From contig NZ_KB905744.1 of the NCBI RefSeq assembly GCF_000381045.1, positions 1 to 44,616 of the forward strand: a DNA stretch of 44,616 nt, read 5' to 3'. Of the stretch, positions 25,900-33,149 are shown piece by piece. The notes under the pieces were generated by a model, which saw nothing but the letters and a program-made list of their open reading frames with translations, ran no database searches and was not told the DNA's origin. The stretch's first letter is position 1, and each line of letters begins with the position of its first letter. Source of the DNA: Thermus scotoductus DSM 8553 (GTDB taxonomy: Bacteria; Deinococcota; Deinococci; Deinococcales; Thermaceae). The position numbers and the translations under genes are program-made.

Positions 25900-25929
25900 C
25901 TTGACAATGCCATTGTCAAGTCTTACCCT
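25900..25929 (+). promoter_or_regulatory. Promoter of the histone-fold gene with a perfect palindromic operator
   Basis: The arms CTTGACAATG and CATTGTCAAG flank a single C and form a perfect palindrome at 25900-25920. It contains TTGACA (25901-25906). A TACCCT -10 (25924-25929) follows at 17 bp. The outer frame CTTGA-N11-TCAAG has the exact spacing of the HspR element HAIR (CTTGAGT-N7-ACTCAAG). A repressor bound here would block the -35 box. GAGGAGGTG precedes ATG 25951. Confidence 0.7.
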
Positions 25930-25950
25930 GGTGTGAGGAGGTGAGCGGGT

Positions 25951-26397
25951 ATGCTGATGAAAATAGCCGAGTTTGAGAAGCTCTTCCGCCTGGCTGCGGG
26001 CCTGGATGTGGACAAGAACGACCTTAAGCGCCTTTCGGACTTTCTCCGCAACAAGGTCTACGACCTGCTGGTGGTAGCCGAGCGTCACGCCAAGTACAAC
26101 GGCCGGGACATCATCTTTGAGCCGGATGTGCCCATTACCAAGGGGCTTCAGGAAACCCTCAAGGAGTTCCGCGCTATGGACACCACCTTGGAGCTCAAAC
26201 CCGTTCTGGACACTCTGGCTACCCTTCCCCCTTTGGATCTGGAGATCTCCGAGGACGTGCGCAACCTGCTTCCCGAGATCGCCGGGGCTCTGGTGGTGGC
26301 CTACGCCCGGGTGCTGAAGGAGCTGGACCCCATGCTTAAGAACCCGCAAACCGAACACCATGAGCGGGCTGAGCGGGTCTTTAACCTCCTTCTCTGA
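25951..26397 (+). CDS. DUF1931 histone-fold protein
   Basis: A 148-residue protein matching the T. thermophilus DUF1931 protein of known structure, which folds as two fused histone-like units. The first half has FEKLFRLAAGLDVDKNDLKR, LSDFLRNKVYDLLVVAERHA and KYNGRDIIFEPDVPITKGLQ, the helix-strand-helix pattern of archaeal histones. The second half (LDLEISEDVRNLLPEIAGAL, VVAYARVLKELDPML) repeats it. DNA binding is inferred from the fold and not established to my knowledge. It is the first gene of a unit with psiE and khtTU and is controlled by the palindromic promoter, suggesting a stress-linked role. Confidence 0.9.
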   Translation: MLMKIAEFEKLFRLAAGLDVDKNDLKRLSDFLRNKVYDLLVVAERHAKYNGRDIIFEPDVPITKGLQETLKEFRAMDTTLELKPVLDTLATLPPLDLEISEDVRNLLPEIAGALVVAYARVLKELDPMLKNPQTEHHERAERVFNLLL

Positions 26398-26399
26398 GG

Positions 26400-26819
26400 A
26401 TGAGCCAGGATCTACCCCTTTTTCTCTACCGCCGGGCCACCCGGCTGGTCTTCAATCTGGTGCTGGTGGCCCTTCTTATCGGGCTTTTCGTGGGGGTGGG
26501 GCGCACCTTCTTGGAGCTGGGCCTCACCCTGAGCGAGCCCACGGTGCGCCTGGGCCTCAAGGAGCTGATCACCAACGTCCTTAGCCTGGTGATCGTCCTG
26601 GAGCTGGTCCGGGTCTTCGTAGATTATTTCGAACTTGAGAGGGTGCGCCTCGAGGTTCTCCTGGAAATCGGCGTGGCCCTGGCCCTGCGGGAACTTCTTC
26701 TCCTCCTCTTCGCCGAAAAGCTCTCCGGGCTGGACCTCTTCTTCTGGACCCTGGGCATTTTGGCCCTGGTGGCCGGGCGCACCCTGGCCGTGCAGTTTTC
26801 CCCCAGGAGGCAGGCATGA
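26400..26819 (+). CDS. psiE: PsiE-family membrane protein
   Basis: A 139-residue integral membrane protein of the phosphate-starvation-inducible PsiE family, molecular function unknown. Four hydrophobic helices are visible: LVFNLVLVALLIGLFVGVG, LITNVLSLVIVLELVRVFVD, LLEIGVALALRELLLLLF and LFFWTLGILALVAGRTLAV. The LELVRVFVDYF segment is a family hallmark. ATG 26400 lies 2 nt after the histone-fold gene and its TGA overlaps the next ATG. Confidence 0.8.
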   Translation: MSQDLPLFLYRRATRLVFNLVLVALLIGLFVGVGRTFLELGLTLSEPTVRLGLKELITNVLSLVIVLELVRVFVDYFELERVRLEVLLEIGVALALRELLLLLFAEKLSGLDLFFWTLGILALVAGRTLAVQFSPRRQA

Positions 26820-27292
26820 GGGTAGAGGAAGCAATCCTTCCCGGCGTGGGGCGGAAGTACACCATCACGGTGCAAAGCGGCGACCGGATCGTCATCGTGG
26901 TCCACCACTCGGGGAAACGGGAACTGCAGTACTTTGAAGCCGGAGGCGAGGGGGATGAACCCGCCATGGCCCTGGACCTGACGGATGAGGAGGCCCGGGA
27001 GCTGGGGGCCATTCTGGCGGGGGTGCTCTTCCACCCCGAGGCGGTGGGGGACACCCAAAGCAAGCTTGGGCAGAAGGTCATTGAGTGGATCAAGGTCCTG
27101 CCCGGTTCCAAGCTCGCGGGCAGGCGGGTGGGGGAGCTTACCCTGCCCCCCGGAGCCCACCTCCTGGCCGTGGACCGCCCTGGGGCTCCCCTCATCCCTA
27201 ACCCCAGCCCCGACACCCTTCTGGAAACGGGAGACACCCTGGTGGTGGCGGGAAGCCGCGAGGCCGTGGAAGCCTTGAAAAGGACCCTCTGA
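26816..27292 (+). CDS. KhtT-like antiporter regulatory subunit with TrkA-C domain
   Basis: A 158-residue soluble protein. The N-terminal half (VEEAILPGVGRKYTITVQSG, DRIVIVVHHSGKRELQYFEA) resembles the KhtT/AmhM N-domain. The C-terminal half (LPGSKLAGRRVGELTLPPGA, LETGDTLVVAGSREAVEALK) is a TrkA-C (RCK_C) ligand-binding domain. Such subunits gate the adjacent CPA2 antiporter in response to pH or nucleotide ligands such as c-di-AMP; the ligand here is unknown. It overlaps psiE by 4 nt and khtU by 1 nt. Confidence 0.85.
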   Translation: MRVEEAILPGVGRKYTITVQSGDRIVIVVHHSGKRELQYFEAGGEGDEPAMALDLTDEEARELGAILAGVLFHPEAVGDTQSKLGQKVIEWIKVLPGSKLAGRRVGELTLPPGAHLLAVDRPGAPLIPNPSPDTLLETGDTLVVAGSREAVEALKRTL

Positions 27293-28425
27293 TGCACCCC
27301 TCCGTGGAGGCCTTCGCCTTGGCCGCAGGGCTTTTGGCCCTGGGGGCGGCTTTAGTCCACCGCTTTGGCTTTCCCCCCTTGCCCGTCTACCTCCTCACGG
27401 GGTTGCTGGTGGGCCAGCGCCTGCCCGTGCAGGACCTGGAACCCTTACCCTCCCTAGGCCTTCTCCTTCTCCTTTTCTCCGTGGGCCTGGAGTTCGGCCC
27501 CGACCGGCTTAAGGGGCTCTCGGGGAAAGCAGTCCAGGCGGGTTTTTACGATGCCTTGGCCCTGCCCCTGGGCTTCCTCCTGGGGCTTTTGGCGGGGCTG
27601 GACCTCCGCGGCGCTGCCCTTTTGGCCGGGGCCATCTACGTGAGCTCCAGCGCCGTGATCGTCAAGCTCATCATCGACCTGCGTCGGGTGGCTAACCCCG
27701 AAAGCGAGGTGGTTCTGGTCACCCTTGTTCTAGAAGACCTTGTGGTCATCCTCTTACTTGCCCTCCTCGGAGGCCAAGGACCGGAAGGGGTGATAGTAAG
27801 CCTTTTGCTAGGCGGAATCTACCTATTTCTAGCCAACCTTTTCGGATACCGACTGGTATCCTTTTTAGAAAGTCTTTCAGACGAACTCGTCCTGCTTTTG
27901 GGGGCTGCCTTTACCACTGGAACAGCCCTTCTTTTCCATGCCCTCGGGGTTTCCGAGAGCCTGGGCGCCTTCCTGGCGGGAAGCCTGGCGGCCTCCTTGG
28001 GACTTCGCGAGCGGTTTGAGCGGCTCTTCGGTCCCGTGCGGGACCTGGGGGTGGCCCTTTTCTTCCTGGTGGTGGGGGCCAGCGCCCGGGATCTCTTCCA
28101 AGGCTTGACCCCGACGCTGGTGGTCTTGGCCCTCCTGGGCCTTTTGGTCAAGCTTCCCCTTAACTTCCTGGGAGGGGCCCGGGCAGGGCTTTCCCGCAAG
28201 CGCCGGCTCTATAGCGCCTTCTACCTGGTGCCTCGAGGGGAGTTCAACCTGGTCTTGGGGGCCTTAGCGCAAGCCCAAGGTTACCCCCTGGTGGCCCAAG
28301 TGGCGGTGCTTTTGGTGCTCCTATCCGTTCCTTTGGGAGCCTTGCTCATCCGTTTTGCCCCTGAGCTCGGAAGGCTCCTCCTACGGGAAACCCCTAGTCC
28401 CCGCCGCCCGGCCCGCTCCTCTTAG
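27292..28425 (+). CDS. KhtU/KefB-like cation:proton antiporter (CPA2)
   Basis: A 377-residue membrane antiporter, probably K+/H+ or Na+/H+, with 11-12 hydrophobic helices. Family features are FPPLPVYLLTGLLVGQ, LGLLLLLFSVGLEFGPDRLK, AIYVSSSAVIVKLIIDL, LVLEDLVVILLLALL (Glu-Asp pair in the ion-binding helix) and GVSESLGAFLAGSLAAS. There is no C-terminal RCK_N domain, consistent with regulation in trans by the preceding TrkA-C protein. Codons in about 27720-27900 (many CTA, TTA, GGA, CGA, AGT) are unlike the GC-rich remainder of the gene, suggesting a recombined segment. Confidence 0.9.
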   Translation: MHPSVEAFALAAGLLALGAALVHRFGFPPLPVYLLTGLLVGQRLPVQDLEPLPSLGLLLLLFSVGLEFGPDRLKGLSGKAVQAGFYDALALPLGFLLGLLAGLDLRGAALLAGAIYVSSSAVIVKLIIDLRRVANPESEVVLVTLVLEDLVVILLLALLGGQGPEGVIVSLLLGGIYLFLANLFGYRLVSFLESLSDELVLLLGAAFTTGTALLFHALGVSESLGAFLAGSLAASLGLRERFERLFGPVRDLGVALFFLVVGASARDLFQGLTPTLVVLALLGLLVKLPLNFLGGARAGLSRKRRLYSAFYLVPRGEFNLVLGALAQAQGYPLVAQVAVLLVLLSVPLGALLIRFAPELGRLLLRETPSPRRPARSS

Positions 28426-28435
28426 CGCCACCTGC

Positions 28436-28441
28436 TATATA
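28436..28441 (+). promoter_or_regulatory. Putative -10 element of the ClpP-fold protease gene (leaderless)
   Basis: TATATA lies 8 nt before ATG 28450 with no Shine-Dalgarno sequence between (CTCCTCCT is the reverse sense). This suggests a leaderless transcript separate from the antiporter unit. Confidence 0.4.
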
Positions 28442-28449
28442 CTCCTCCT

Positions 28450-29283
28450 ATGGAAATCTTTTTCCAGCTCTTTTGGCTCTTTTTTATCCTTTCCGTCCTC
28501 ACCCCTTACCTGCAACAGCAGATGCTCCTGGGGGCGCGGGCCAGGAAGATGGCCGAGCTGGAGCGCAAACGGAAAAGCCGGGTCATCACCCTCATCCACC
28601 GCCAGGAAGCCGTAAGCTTCCTGGGCATCCCCATAAGCCGCTTCATCAACATCGACGACTCGGAGCAGGTCCTAAGGGCCATCCGCCTCACCGACAAAAA
28701 CGTGCCCATAGACCTCATCCTCCACACCCCAGGGGGCCTGGTCCTGGCGGCGGAGCAGATCGCCGAGGCCCTCTTGCGCCACCCCGCCAAGGTCACGGTC
28801 TTTGTGCCCCACTACGCCATGTCCGGGGGTACCCTCATCGCCTTGGCCGCCGACGAGATCGTGATGGACGAAAACGCCGTCCTCGGTCCCGTAGACCCCC
28901 AGCTTGGGCAGTACCCCGCGGCGAGCATCCTCAAGGTCTTGGAGAAGAAGCCCCTAAGCGAGGTGGACGACCAGACCTTGATCCTTGCGGATGTGGCTGA
29001 GAAGGCCCTAAAGCAGGTGAAGGCTACGGTGAAGAACCTCCTCCTTAAGCACATGCCGGAGGAAAAAGCCGAGGAAGTGGCCCATCTCCTTTCCCAGGGC
29101 ACCTGGACCCATGACTACCCCATTGATGTGGATCAGGCTAGGTCCTTGGGCTTGAACATCTCCACCGAGATGCCCCTCGAGGTCTACGAGCTCATGGACC
29201 TCTACCCCCAGGCCCAGGGGGGTAAGCCCAGCGTGCAGTACGTGCCCGTACCCTATCGTCACCAGCAGCCCGGGAGGCCATAG
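28450..29283 (+). CDS. Membrane-anchored ClpP-fold serine protease (SDH proteinase family)
   Basis: A 277-residue protein with one N-terminal membrane helix (FFQLFWLFFILSVLTPYLQQ). The crotonase/ClpP-fold domain is of the 'serine dehydrogenase proteinase' family, related to SppA and ClpP. LILHTPGGLVLAAEQIAEAL forms the oxyanion-side loop, and VPHYAMSGGTLIALAADEIV carries the likely nucleophile Ser125. ENAVLGPVDPQLGQYPAAS follows, with Asp. It probably cleaves membrane or membrane-proximal proteins in the cytoplasm. It is immediately followed by a rhomboid protease gene, suggesting joint membrane protein quality control. Confidence 0.85.
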   Translation: MEIFFQLFWLFFILSVLTPYLQQQMLLGARARKMAELERKRKSRVITLIHRQEAVSFLGIPISRFINIDDSEQVLRAIRLTDKNVPIDLILHTPGGLVLAAEQIAEALLRHPAKVTVFVPHYAMSGGTLIALAADEIVMDENAVLGPVDPQLGQYPAASILKVLEKKPLSEVDDQTLILADVAEKALKQVKATVKNLLLKHMPEEKAEEVAHLLSQGTWTHDYPIDVDQARSLGLNISTEMPLEVYELMDLYPQAQGGKPSVQYVPVPYRHQQPGRP

Positions 29284-29284
29284 G

Positions 29285-29905
29285 GTGTTTCCCCTCTACG
29301 ACATCAACCACGCCCGCAGGCCCGCTTTCGTGGTCAAGGGCCTGGTGTTTCTCAACGCCTTAGCCTTTTTGTGGCAACTTTCCGTGGGCCTGGAGTGGTC
29401 TGCCCAGGCCTACGGCTTTATCCCTGCCTTGTTCTTTCAGGACCCTGTGGGCCAAGGCTACCGCCTCCTCACCAGCATGTTCCTCCACGGGAGCTTTTTT
29501 CATATTCTTTCCAATATGTGGTTCCTCTGGGTCTTCGGGGACAACGTGGAGGACCGCATGGGCCACGGGCGCTTCCTCCTCTTCTACCTCCTGGGGGGGC
29601 TAGCCGCCGCCTTGGCCCAGGGGCTTTTCTCCCTCACCTCCACCATCCCCATGATCGGGGCCAGCGGGGCGGTCTCGGCGGTGCTGGGGGCGTATTACAT
29701 CCTCTTCCCCAGGGCCTACGTGGTCTCGGTGATCCTCTTCGTCTTCCCCCTCTTCGTCACCTTCCCCGCGGGGTTCTACATCGGGTACTGGGCCTTTCTT
29801 CAACTCTTCCAGGGGCTTTTGGGCCTACCCGGGGTGGCCTGGTGGGCCCACCTGGGAGGCTTCCTCTTTGGCCTCCTCCTGGCCCGGCGGTTCCTTCGCC
29901 CATAA
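29285..29905 (+). CDS. Rhomboid family intramembrane serine protease
   Basis: A 206-residue, six-helix membrane protein that cleaves substrates within the bilayer. Family motifs are RLLTSMFLHGSFFHILSNMW (helix 2, with His and Asn), the catalytic GASGAVSAVLGAYY (Ser127) and WWAHLGGFLFGLLLARR with the catalytic His189. ATG is absent: GTG 29285 lies 1 nt after the protease stop, so the two are co-translated. No terminator is obvious in the 108 bp to the convergent mrpG. Confidence 0.94.
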   Translation: MFPLYDINHARRPAFVVKGLVFLNALAFLWQLSVGLEWSAQAYGFIPALFFQDPVGQGYRLLTSMFLHGSFFHILSNMWFLWVFGDNVEDRMGHGRFLLFYLLGGLAAALAQGLFSLTSTIPMIGASGAVSAVLGAYYILFPRAYVVSVILFVFPLFVTFPAGFYIGYWAFLQLFQGLLGLPGVAWWAHLGGFLFGLLLARRFLRP

Positions 29906-30013
29906 GCATTCCACCCAACCCCCTAGGTAGGATTCCCAGCCGGACCCAGTACTCCCCTTGCCTCGAGGGCTTTTCCGGAACACCGCCTTAGCTTGGGCCA
30001 GGGAGGGGTGGCC

Positions 30014-30340
30014 TCACTCTTCCTCCCGTCCACGAAGCTCATCCACGTGGGTACCCTGCCACAGGGGCACCCCTAAGCGGTAGGCCGCCCTGCCCAGAAA
30101 ATGGGCCCCTATGGGCGCGGTGGAAAAAAGGAACACCACCAGCAAAACCGCCTTAAAGGCCACCAGCCCCTCCCCGAAACCCACGGCCACGCCTAAAAGG
30201 ATCAGACCTAATCCCAGGGTGGCCGCCTTGGTGGAGGCGGACATGCGGATATAGAAGTCCGGGAAGCGCAAAAGACCCAGGGCTGCCACCAAAAAGACCA
30301 AGGTTCCTATGAGGAGCAAGAGGTCCGCAAGAAGGCTCAT
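30014..30340 (-). CDS. mrpG: Mrp antiporter subunit MrpG
   Basis: A 108-residue small membrane subunit of the multisubunit Na+(K+)/H+ antiporter. Three hydrophobic helices are visible (LLADLLLLIGTLVFLVAALG, TLGLGLILLGVAVGF, FKAVLLVVFLFSTAPIGAHF). The PhaG_MnhG phrases LLRFPDFYIRMSASTKAATLG and TAPIGAHFLGRAAYR are clear. It is the last gene of mrpABCDEFG and overlaps mrpF by 4 nt. Confidence 0.93.
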   Translation of the reverse strand: MSLLADLLLLIGTLVFLVAALGLLRFPDFYIRMSASTKAATLGLGLILLGVAVGFGEGLVAFKAVLLVVFLFSTAPIGAHFLGRAAYRLGVPLWQGTHVDELRGREEE

Positions 30341-30588
30341 CCGCGGCTCCTTTCCATAAAGCGGGCGAAAGCAATGGTGGCCAAGAAGGAGACCAAAGCC
30401 AACACCGTAGCTACATCCACGAAAAAGGATTGTCGGGTAATCAGGGCGTACACCAAGGCCAGGCCCATGAACCCAAAGCCCACCATCTCCAGACCCAACA
30501 CCCGGTCCGCCAAGGACGGACCCTGAAGGAGACGGTAGAGGGTTAGAGCCAGGGCCAGGGTGAGAAGGAGAAGAGCCAGTTCCTTCAC
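30337..30588 (-). CDS. mrpF: Mrp antiporter subunit MrpF
   Basis: An 83-residue, three-helix membrane subunit. LALLLLTLALALTLYRLLQGPSLADRVLG contains the MnhF landmark GPSLADRVLGLE. VYALITRQSFFVDVATVLAL and SFLATIAFARFMER complete it. It overlaps mrpE and mrpG by 4 nt each (ATGA). Confidence 0.92.
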   Translation of the reverse strand: MKELALLLLTLALALTLYRLLQGPSLADRVLGLEMVGFGFMGLALVYALITRQSFFVDVATVLALVSFLATIAFARFMERSRG

Positions 30589-30908
30589 CGGGTCACCTCC
30601 AGCACACGTCTTTCAAACTGCTCCTTCAGCTCCACCTTGGCCGCGGAGGGGTCCTCAGCGTACATACTGTGTACGAAAAGAAACTTTCGGTCCCGGGAAA
30701 CGTATAGGCTCAAGGTCCCAGGGGTAAGGGTGATCATGTTGGCGAAGAGGGCAATCTCCAGGTCGCTTTCGGCATCCAAGGGCACCGCCAAGATGCCCGG
30801 CCGCATACGGAAACGGGGGGAGAGGACCTCCCGGATCACCCGCAGGTTGGAAAGCACCACCTGCCAGAGAAAGTAGAGGATTAGCCAAACCGCCCGCCAC
30901 ACCTTCAC
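30585..30908 (-). CDS. mrpE: Mrp antiporter subunit MrpE
   Basis: A 107-residue membrane subunit. The start is GTG 30908, overlapping the mrpD stop (GTGA); a longer frame to 30962 runs into mrpD. One or two helices occur at the N-terminus (VWRAVWLILYFLWQVVLSNL). The MnhE core is RVIREVLSPRFRMRPGILAV, FANMITLTPGTLSLYVSRD and LFVHSMYAED. It is shorter than the roughly 160-residue Bacillus protein because it lacks the first helices. Confidence 0.88.
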   Translation of the reverse strand: MKVWRAVWLILYFLWQVVLSNLRVIREVLSPRFRMRPGILAVPLDAESDLEIALFANMITLTPGTLSLYVSRDRKFLFVHSMYAEDPSAAKVELKEQFERRVLEVTR

Positions 30909-32398
30909 CGCCCACCTCCCAGGACCGCCTTTATGTAATCCGAGGGGTCTAGAAGCTCCCATGCCGCCCGCTCCGCCAAGGCAAAACCGTAGCCCGCCCC
31001 CAGGCCGATAAACACGGTGATAAAGGAAAGCAAAGCGGTACCCACCACCATGGTGCGAGGTACGGAGGCCCGCAGCAAGGCCTCCTGTCTTTCTTGAGGG
31101 AGGGGTTTCCAGAAGGCCTCACGCCAGATCTTCATCATGGACATCAAGGTAAAAAGCCCTACCAGGAGCGAAACCCCCACGATAGCATACTCCCCGATTT
31201 CCATTCCTCCCACCACCAGGAACAGCTTGGCAAAAAATCCAGAGAAGGGGGGAACCCCCGCCAGGGAAAGCGCGGGGACAACGAAGAGAAGGGCGAGATA
31301 GGGCCGAAACCGGTAAAGGCCCCCCAGTTCCTCCAGGTGGAAAGAGCCCAAAAGCCTTTGCGCCAGGCCCGCTACCAGAAAGAGAGCTGCCTTGACGAAG
31401 ATGTGGTGGACGATGTAGAAGATACCACCCGCGATCCCCAAGGGGGTAAAGAGCCCAAGCCCCATGATCATGTAACCAATCTGGCTGATGATGTGGAAGG
31501 AGAGAAGGCGGCGCACCTCCATCTGGGCCAAGGCTCCCAAAACCCCGGTGACCATGGTAAAGCCGGCAATCCAAAGGATAAGGCGGTGCCAAAGCTCAGG
31601 CTCCTGATAAAAGAGCACGGTAAAAAGCCGAAAGAGGGCGTAAACCGCCACCTTGGTGGGCAGGGCAGCAAAGAAGGCCGCCACCGGCAAGGGAGGCGTG
31701 TGGTAGGAAGCAGGCAGCCAAAAGAAAAGAGGGAAAAGGGCAGCCTTTATAGAGAGGGCCAGGAGGAAAAACCCTGCCACCACACTTGTCCGGGTGGGCT
31801 CCACCTGGTCAATGCGGAGGTGGAGGTCCGCCAGATTTAAGCTTCCCGTCAAACCGTAAAGCAGGCCCGCACCCATGAGGTAAAAGAGGGAAGAGAGGAA
31901 GTTAAGGGCAAAGTACTTGAAGCCGCCCAAAAGCTGGGCCCGCTCTCCCCCCAGGGTCAGGAGGACGAAGGAGGATAGGAGCATGACCTCGAGCCACACA
32001 TAGAGGTTGAAAACATCCCCCGTGAGGAAGGCACCCTGTACGCCAAAAAGCATGAACTGGAGAAAGCCAAAATAGCCCAAGGATTTCCGCCCCGGATCTA
32101 TGCCCCTGAGGGAGTATAGGGTAACAGCAAGCCCTACCAAGGCCGCGGTGAACACCATGAGGGCTGCAAAGGTATCCAAGACCAACACAATGCCAAAGGG
32201 GGCCGGCCAGCCACTTAAGGCCGTGGACTGGATACCTTTCACCTGCACGTAACCTAGGAGGAAAACTCCAAGCCCCAACTGGGCCAGGGCTGAGGCCAAA
32301 GCCACCCCATCTCCCAAGGGCGAGCGCCGCAGGAAAAAGGAGAGAAGCCCGCCCAAAAGAGGCAGAAGAAGAGGGAGTACCAGCAGGAGGTCCTTCAT
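30905..32398 (-). CDS. mrpD: Mrp antiporter subunit MrpD
   Basis: A 497-residue proton-pumping-type membrane subunit homologous to complex I NuoM/NuoN, with about 14 helices. Key features are FNLYVWLEVMLLSSFVLLTL with the conserved Glu, KAALFPLFFWLPASYHTPPL (conserved Lys before the broken helix), AALPTKVAVYALFRLFTVLF with the second Lys, and HIISQIGYMIMGLGLF with conserved His. It overlaps mrpC and mrpE by 4 nt. Confidence 0.95.
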   Translation of the reverse strand: MKDLLLVLPLLLPLLGGLLSFFLRRSPLGDGVALASALAQLGLGVFLLGYVQVKGIQSTALSGWPAPFGIVLVLDTFAALMVFTAALVGLAVTLYSLRGIDPGRKSLGYFGFLQFMLFGVQGAFLTGDVFNLYVWLEVMLLSSFVLLTLGGERAQLLGGFKYFALNFLSSLFYLMGAGLLYGLTGSLNLADLHLRIDQVEPTRTSVVAGFFLLALSIKAALFPLFFWLPASYHTPPLPVAAFFAALPTKVAVYALFRLFTVLFYQEPELWHRLILWIAGFTMVTGVLGALAQMEVRRLLSFHIISQIGYMIMGLGLFTPLGIAGGIFYIVHHIFVKAALFLVAGLAQRLLGSFHLEELGGLYRFRPYLALLFVVPALSLAGVPPFSGFFAKLFLVVGGMEIGEYAIVGVSLLVGLFTLMSMMKIWREAFWKPLPQERQEALLRASVPRTMVVGTALLSFITVFIGLGAGYGFALAERAAWELLDPSDYIKAVLGGGR

Positions 32399-32742
32399 CG
32401 GTCCGTCCCCCGAAGCTCGTCCAAATCATCGGTACCCAGAACCTGGTGTACCCTGTAGGCCAGCACTACGGCAAAAGCCAACACCCCCAGTCCGATGACA
32501 ATGGCCGTAAGGATCATGGCCTGAGGCAGGGGATCCGCATAGGGAGGCTCCAGAACCTTGGCCCCCAGGGGGATGATTGGGCTATGCCCCCGCACCAGGC
32601 CAGGACTCAAAAAGACAACCAGGTTGGCGGCATTGGATAGAAGAGCCAAGCCCAAGAGGAAGCGGGCCAGGCTCCCCTGAAGTACAAGGTAGACTCCAAC
32701 ACCCACCAAAACACCTACCAAGAAGGCTAGGAGGACCATCAT
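32395..32742 (-). CDS. mrpC: Mrp antiporter subunit MrpC (NuoK-like)
   Basis: A 115-residue, three-helix subunit homologous to NuoK. LVGVGVYLVLQGSLARFLLG, LLSNAANLVVFLSPGL and DPLPQAMILTAIVIGLGVLA are diagnostic of MnhC, with the TAIVIG helix strongly conserved. Two consecutive ATGs (32742 and 32739) overlap the mrpB TGA. Confidence 0.93.
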   Translation of the reverse strand: MMVLLAFLVGVLVGVGVYLVLQGSLARFLLGLALLSNAANLVVFLSPGLVRGHSPIIPLGAKVLEPPYADPLPQAMILTAIVIGLGVLAFAVVLAYRVHQVLGTDDLDELRGTDR

Positions 32743-33149
32743 TTTCGCACCCCTTCCTCTTCCTGGGCCCAAAGAACCGCCAAAACCGCTCCGACCACCC
32801 CCAGATACACCCCCAGGTCAAATAAAAGGGGAGTGCCCAGTTTTTGGCCCAAAATCTCTACCCAAAGACCGGCGAGGAAGGGCAGCCCGTGCCAAAAGGC
32901 TGGGAAGCCGGATAAAAGGGCAACCACCACGCCCAAGGCCGCCAGCTCAGGAGGGGCCAGGGGTAAAAGTGCCCGGGCCCGCCCTACCCCGAAAGCCAAG
33001 GCATAGACGTGGAAACCAGAAGCGGCCACCAAACCACCAATAAACCCACCCCCGGGAAGGTTGTGACCCCGGTAGAACAAATACAAGGAGAAAAGAAGCA
33101 TCAGAAGGAGAATCCATCGGGCAAGACCTCTAAGTACGGGGGTTTCCAT
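32739..33149 (-). CDS. mrpB: Mrp antiporter subunit MrpB
   Basis: A 136-residue, four-helix membrane subunit. The MnhB landmark FYRGHNLPGGGFIGGLVAAS is present at about 26-45, followed by GVVVALLSGFPAFWHGLPFL and FDLGVYLGVVGAVLAVLW. The start METPVLRGLA (ATG 33149) lies 20 nt inside the end of mrpA; a longer frame to 33227 is unsupported. Confidence 0.93.
   Translation of the reverse strand: METPVLRGLARWILLLMLLFSLYLFYRGHNLPGGGFIGGLVAASGFHVYALAFGVGRARALLPLAPPELAALGVVVALLSGFPAFWHGLPFLAGLWVEILGQKLGTPLLFDLGVYLGVVGAVLAVLWAQEEEGVRK

Noticed and set aside
29906-30013. A terminator between rhomboid and mrpG.
   Set aside because: Only a weak GGCC...GGCC pairing and no T-run; nothing convincing in this 108-bp convergent gap.
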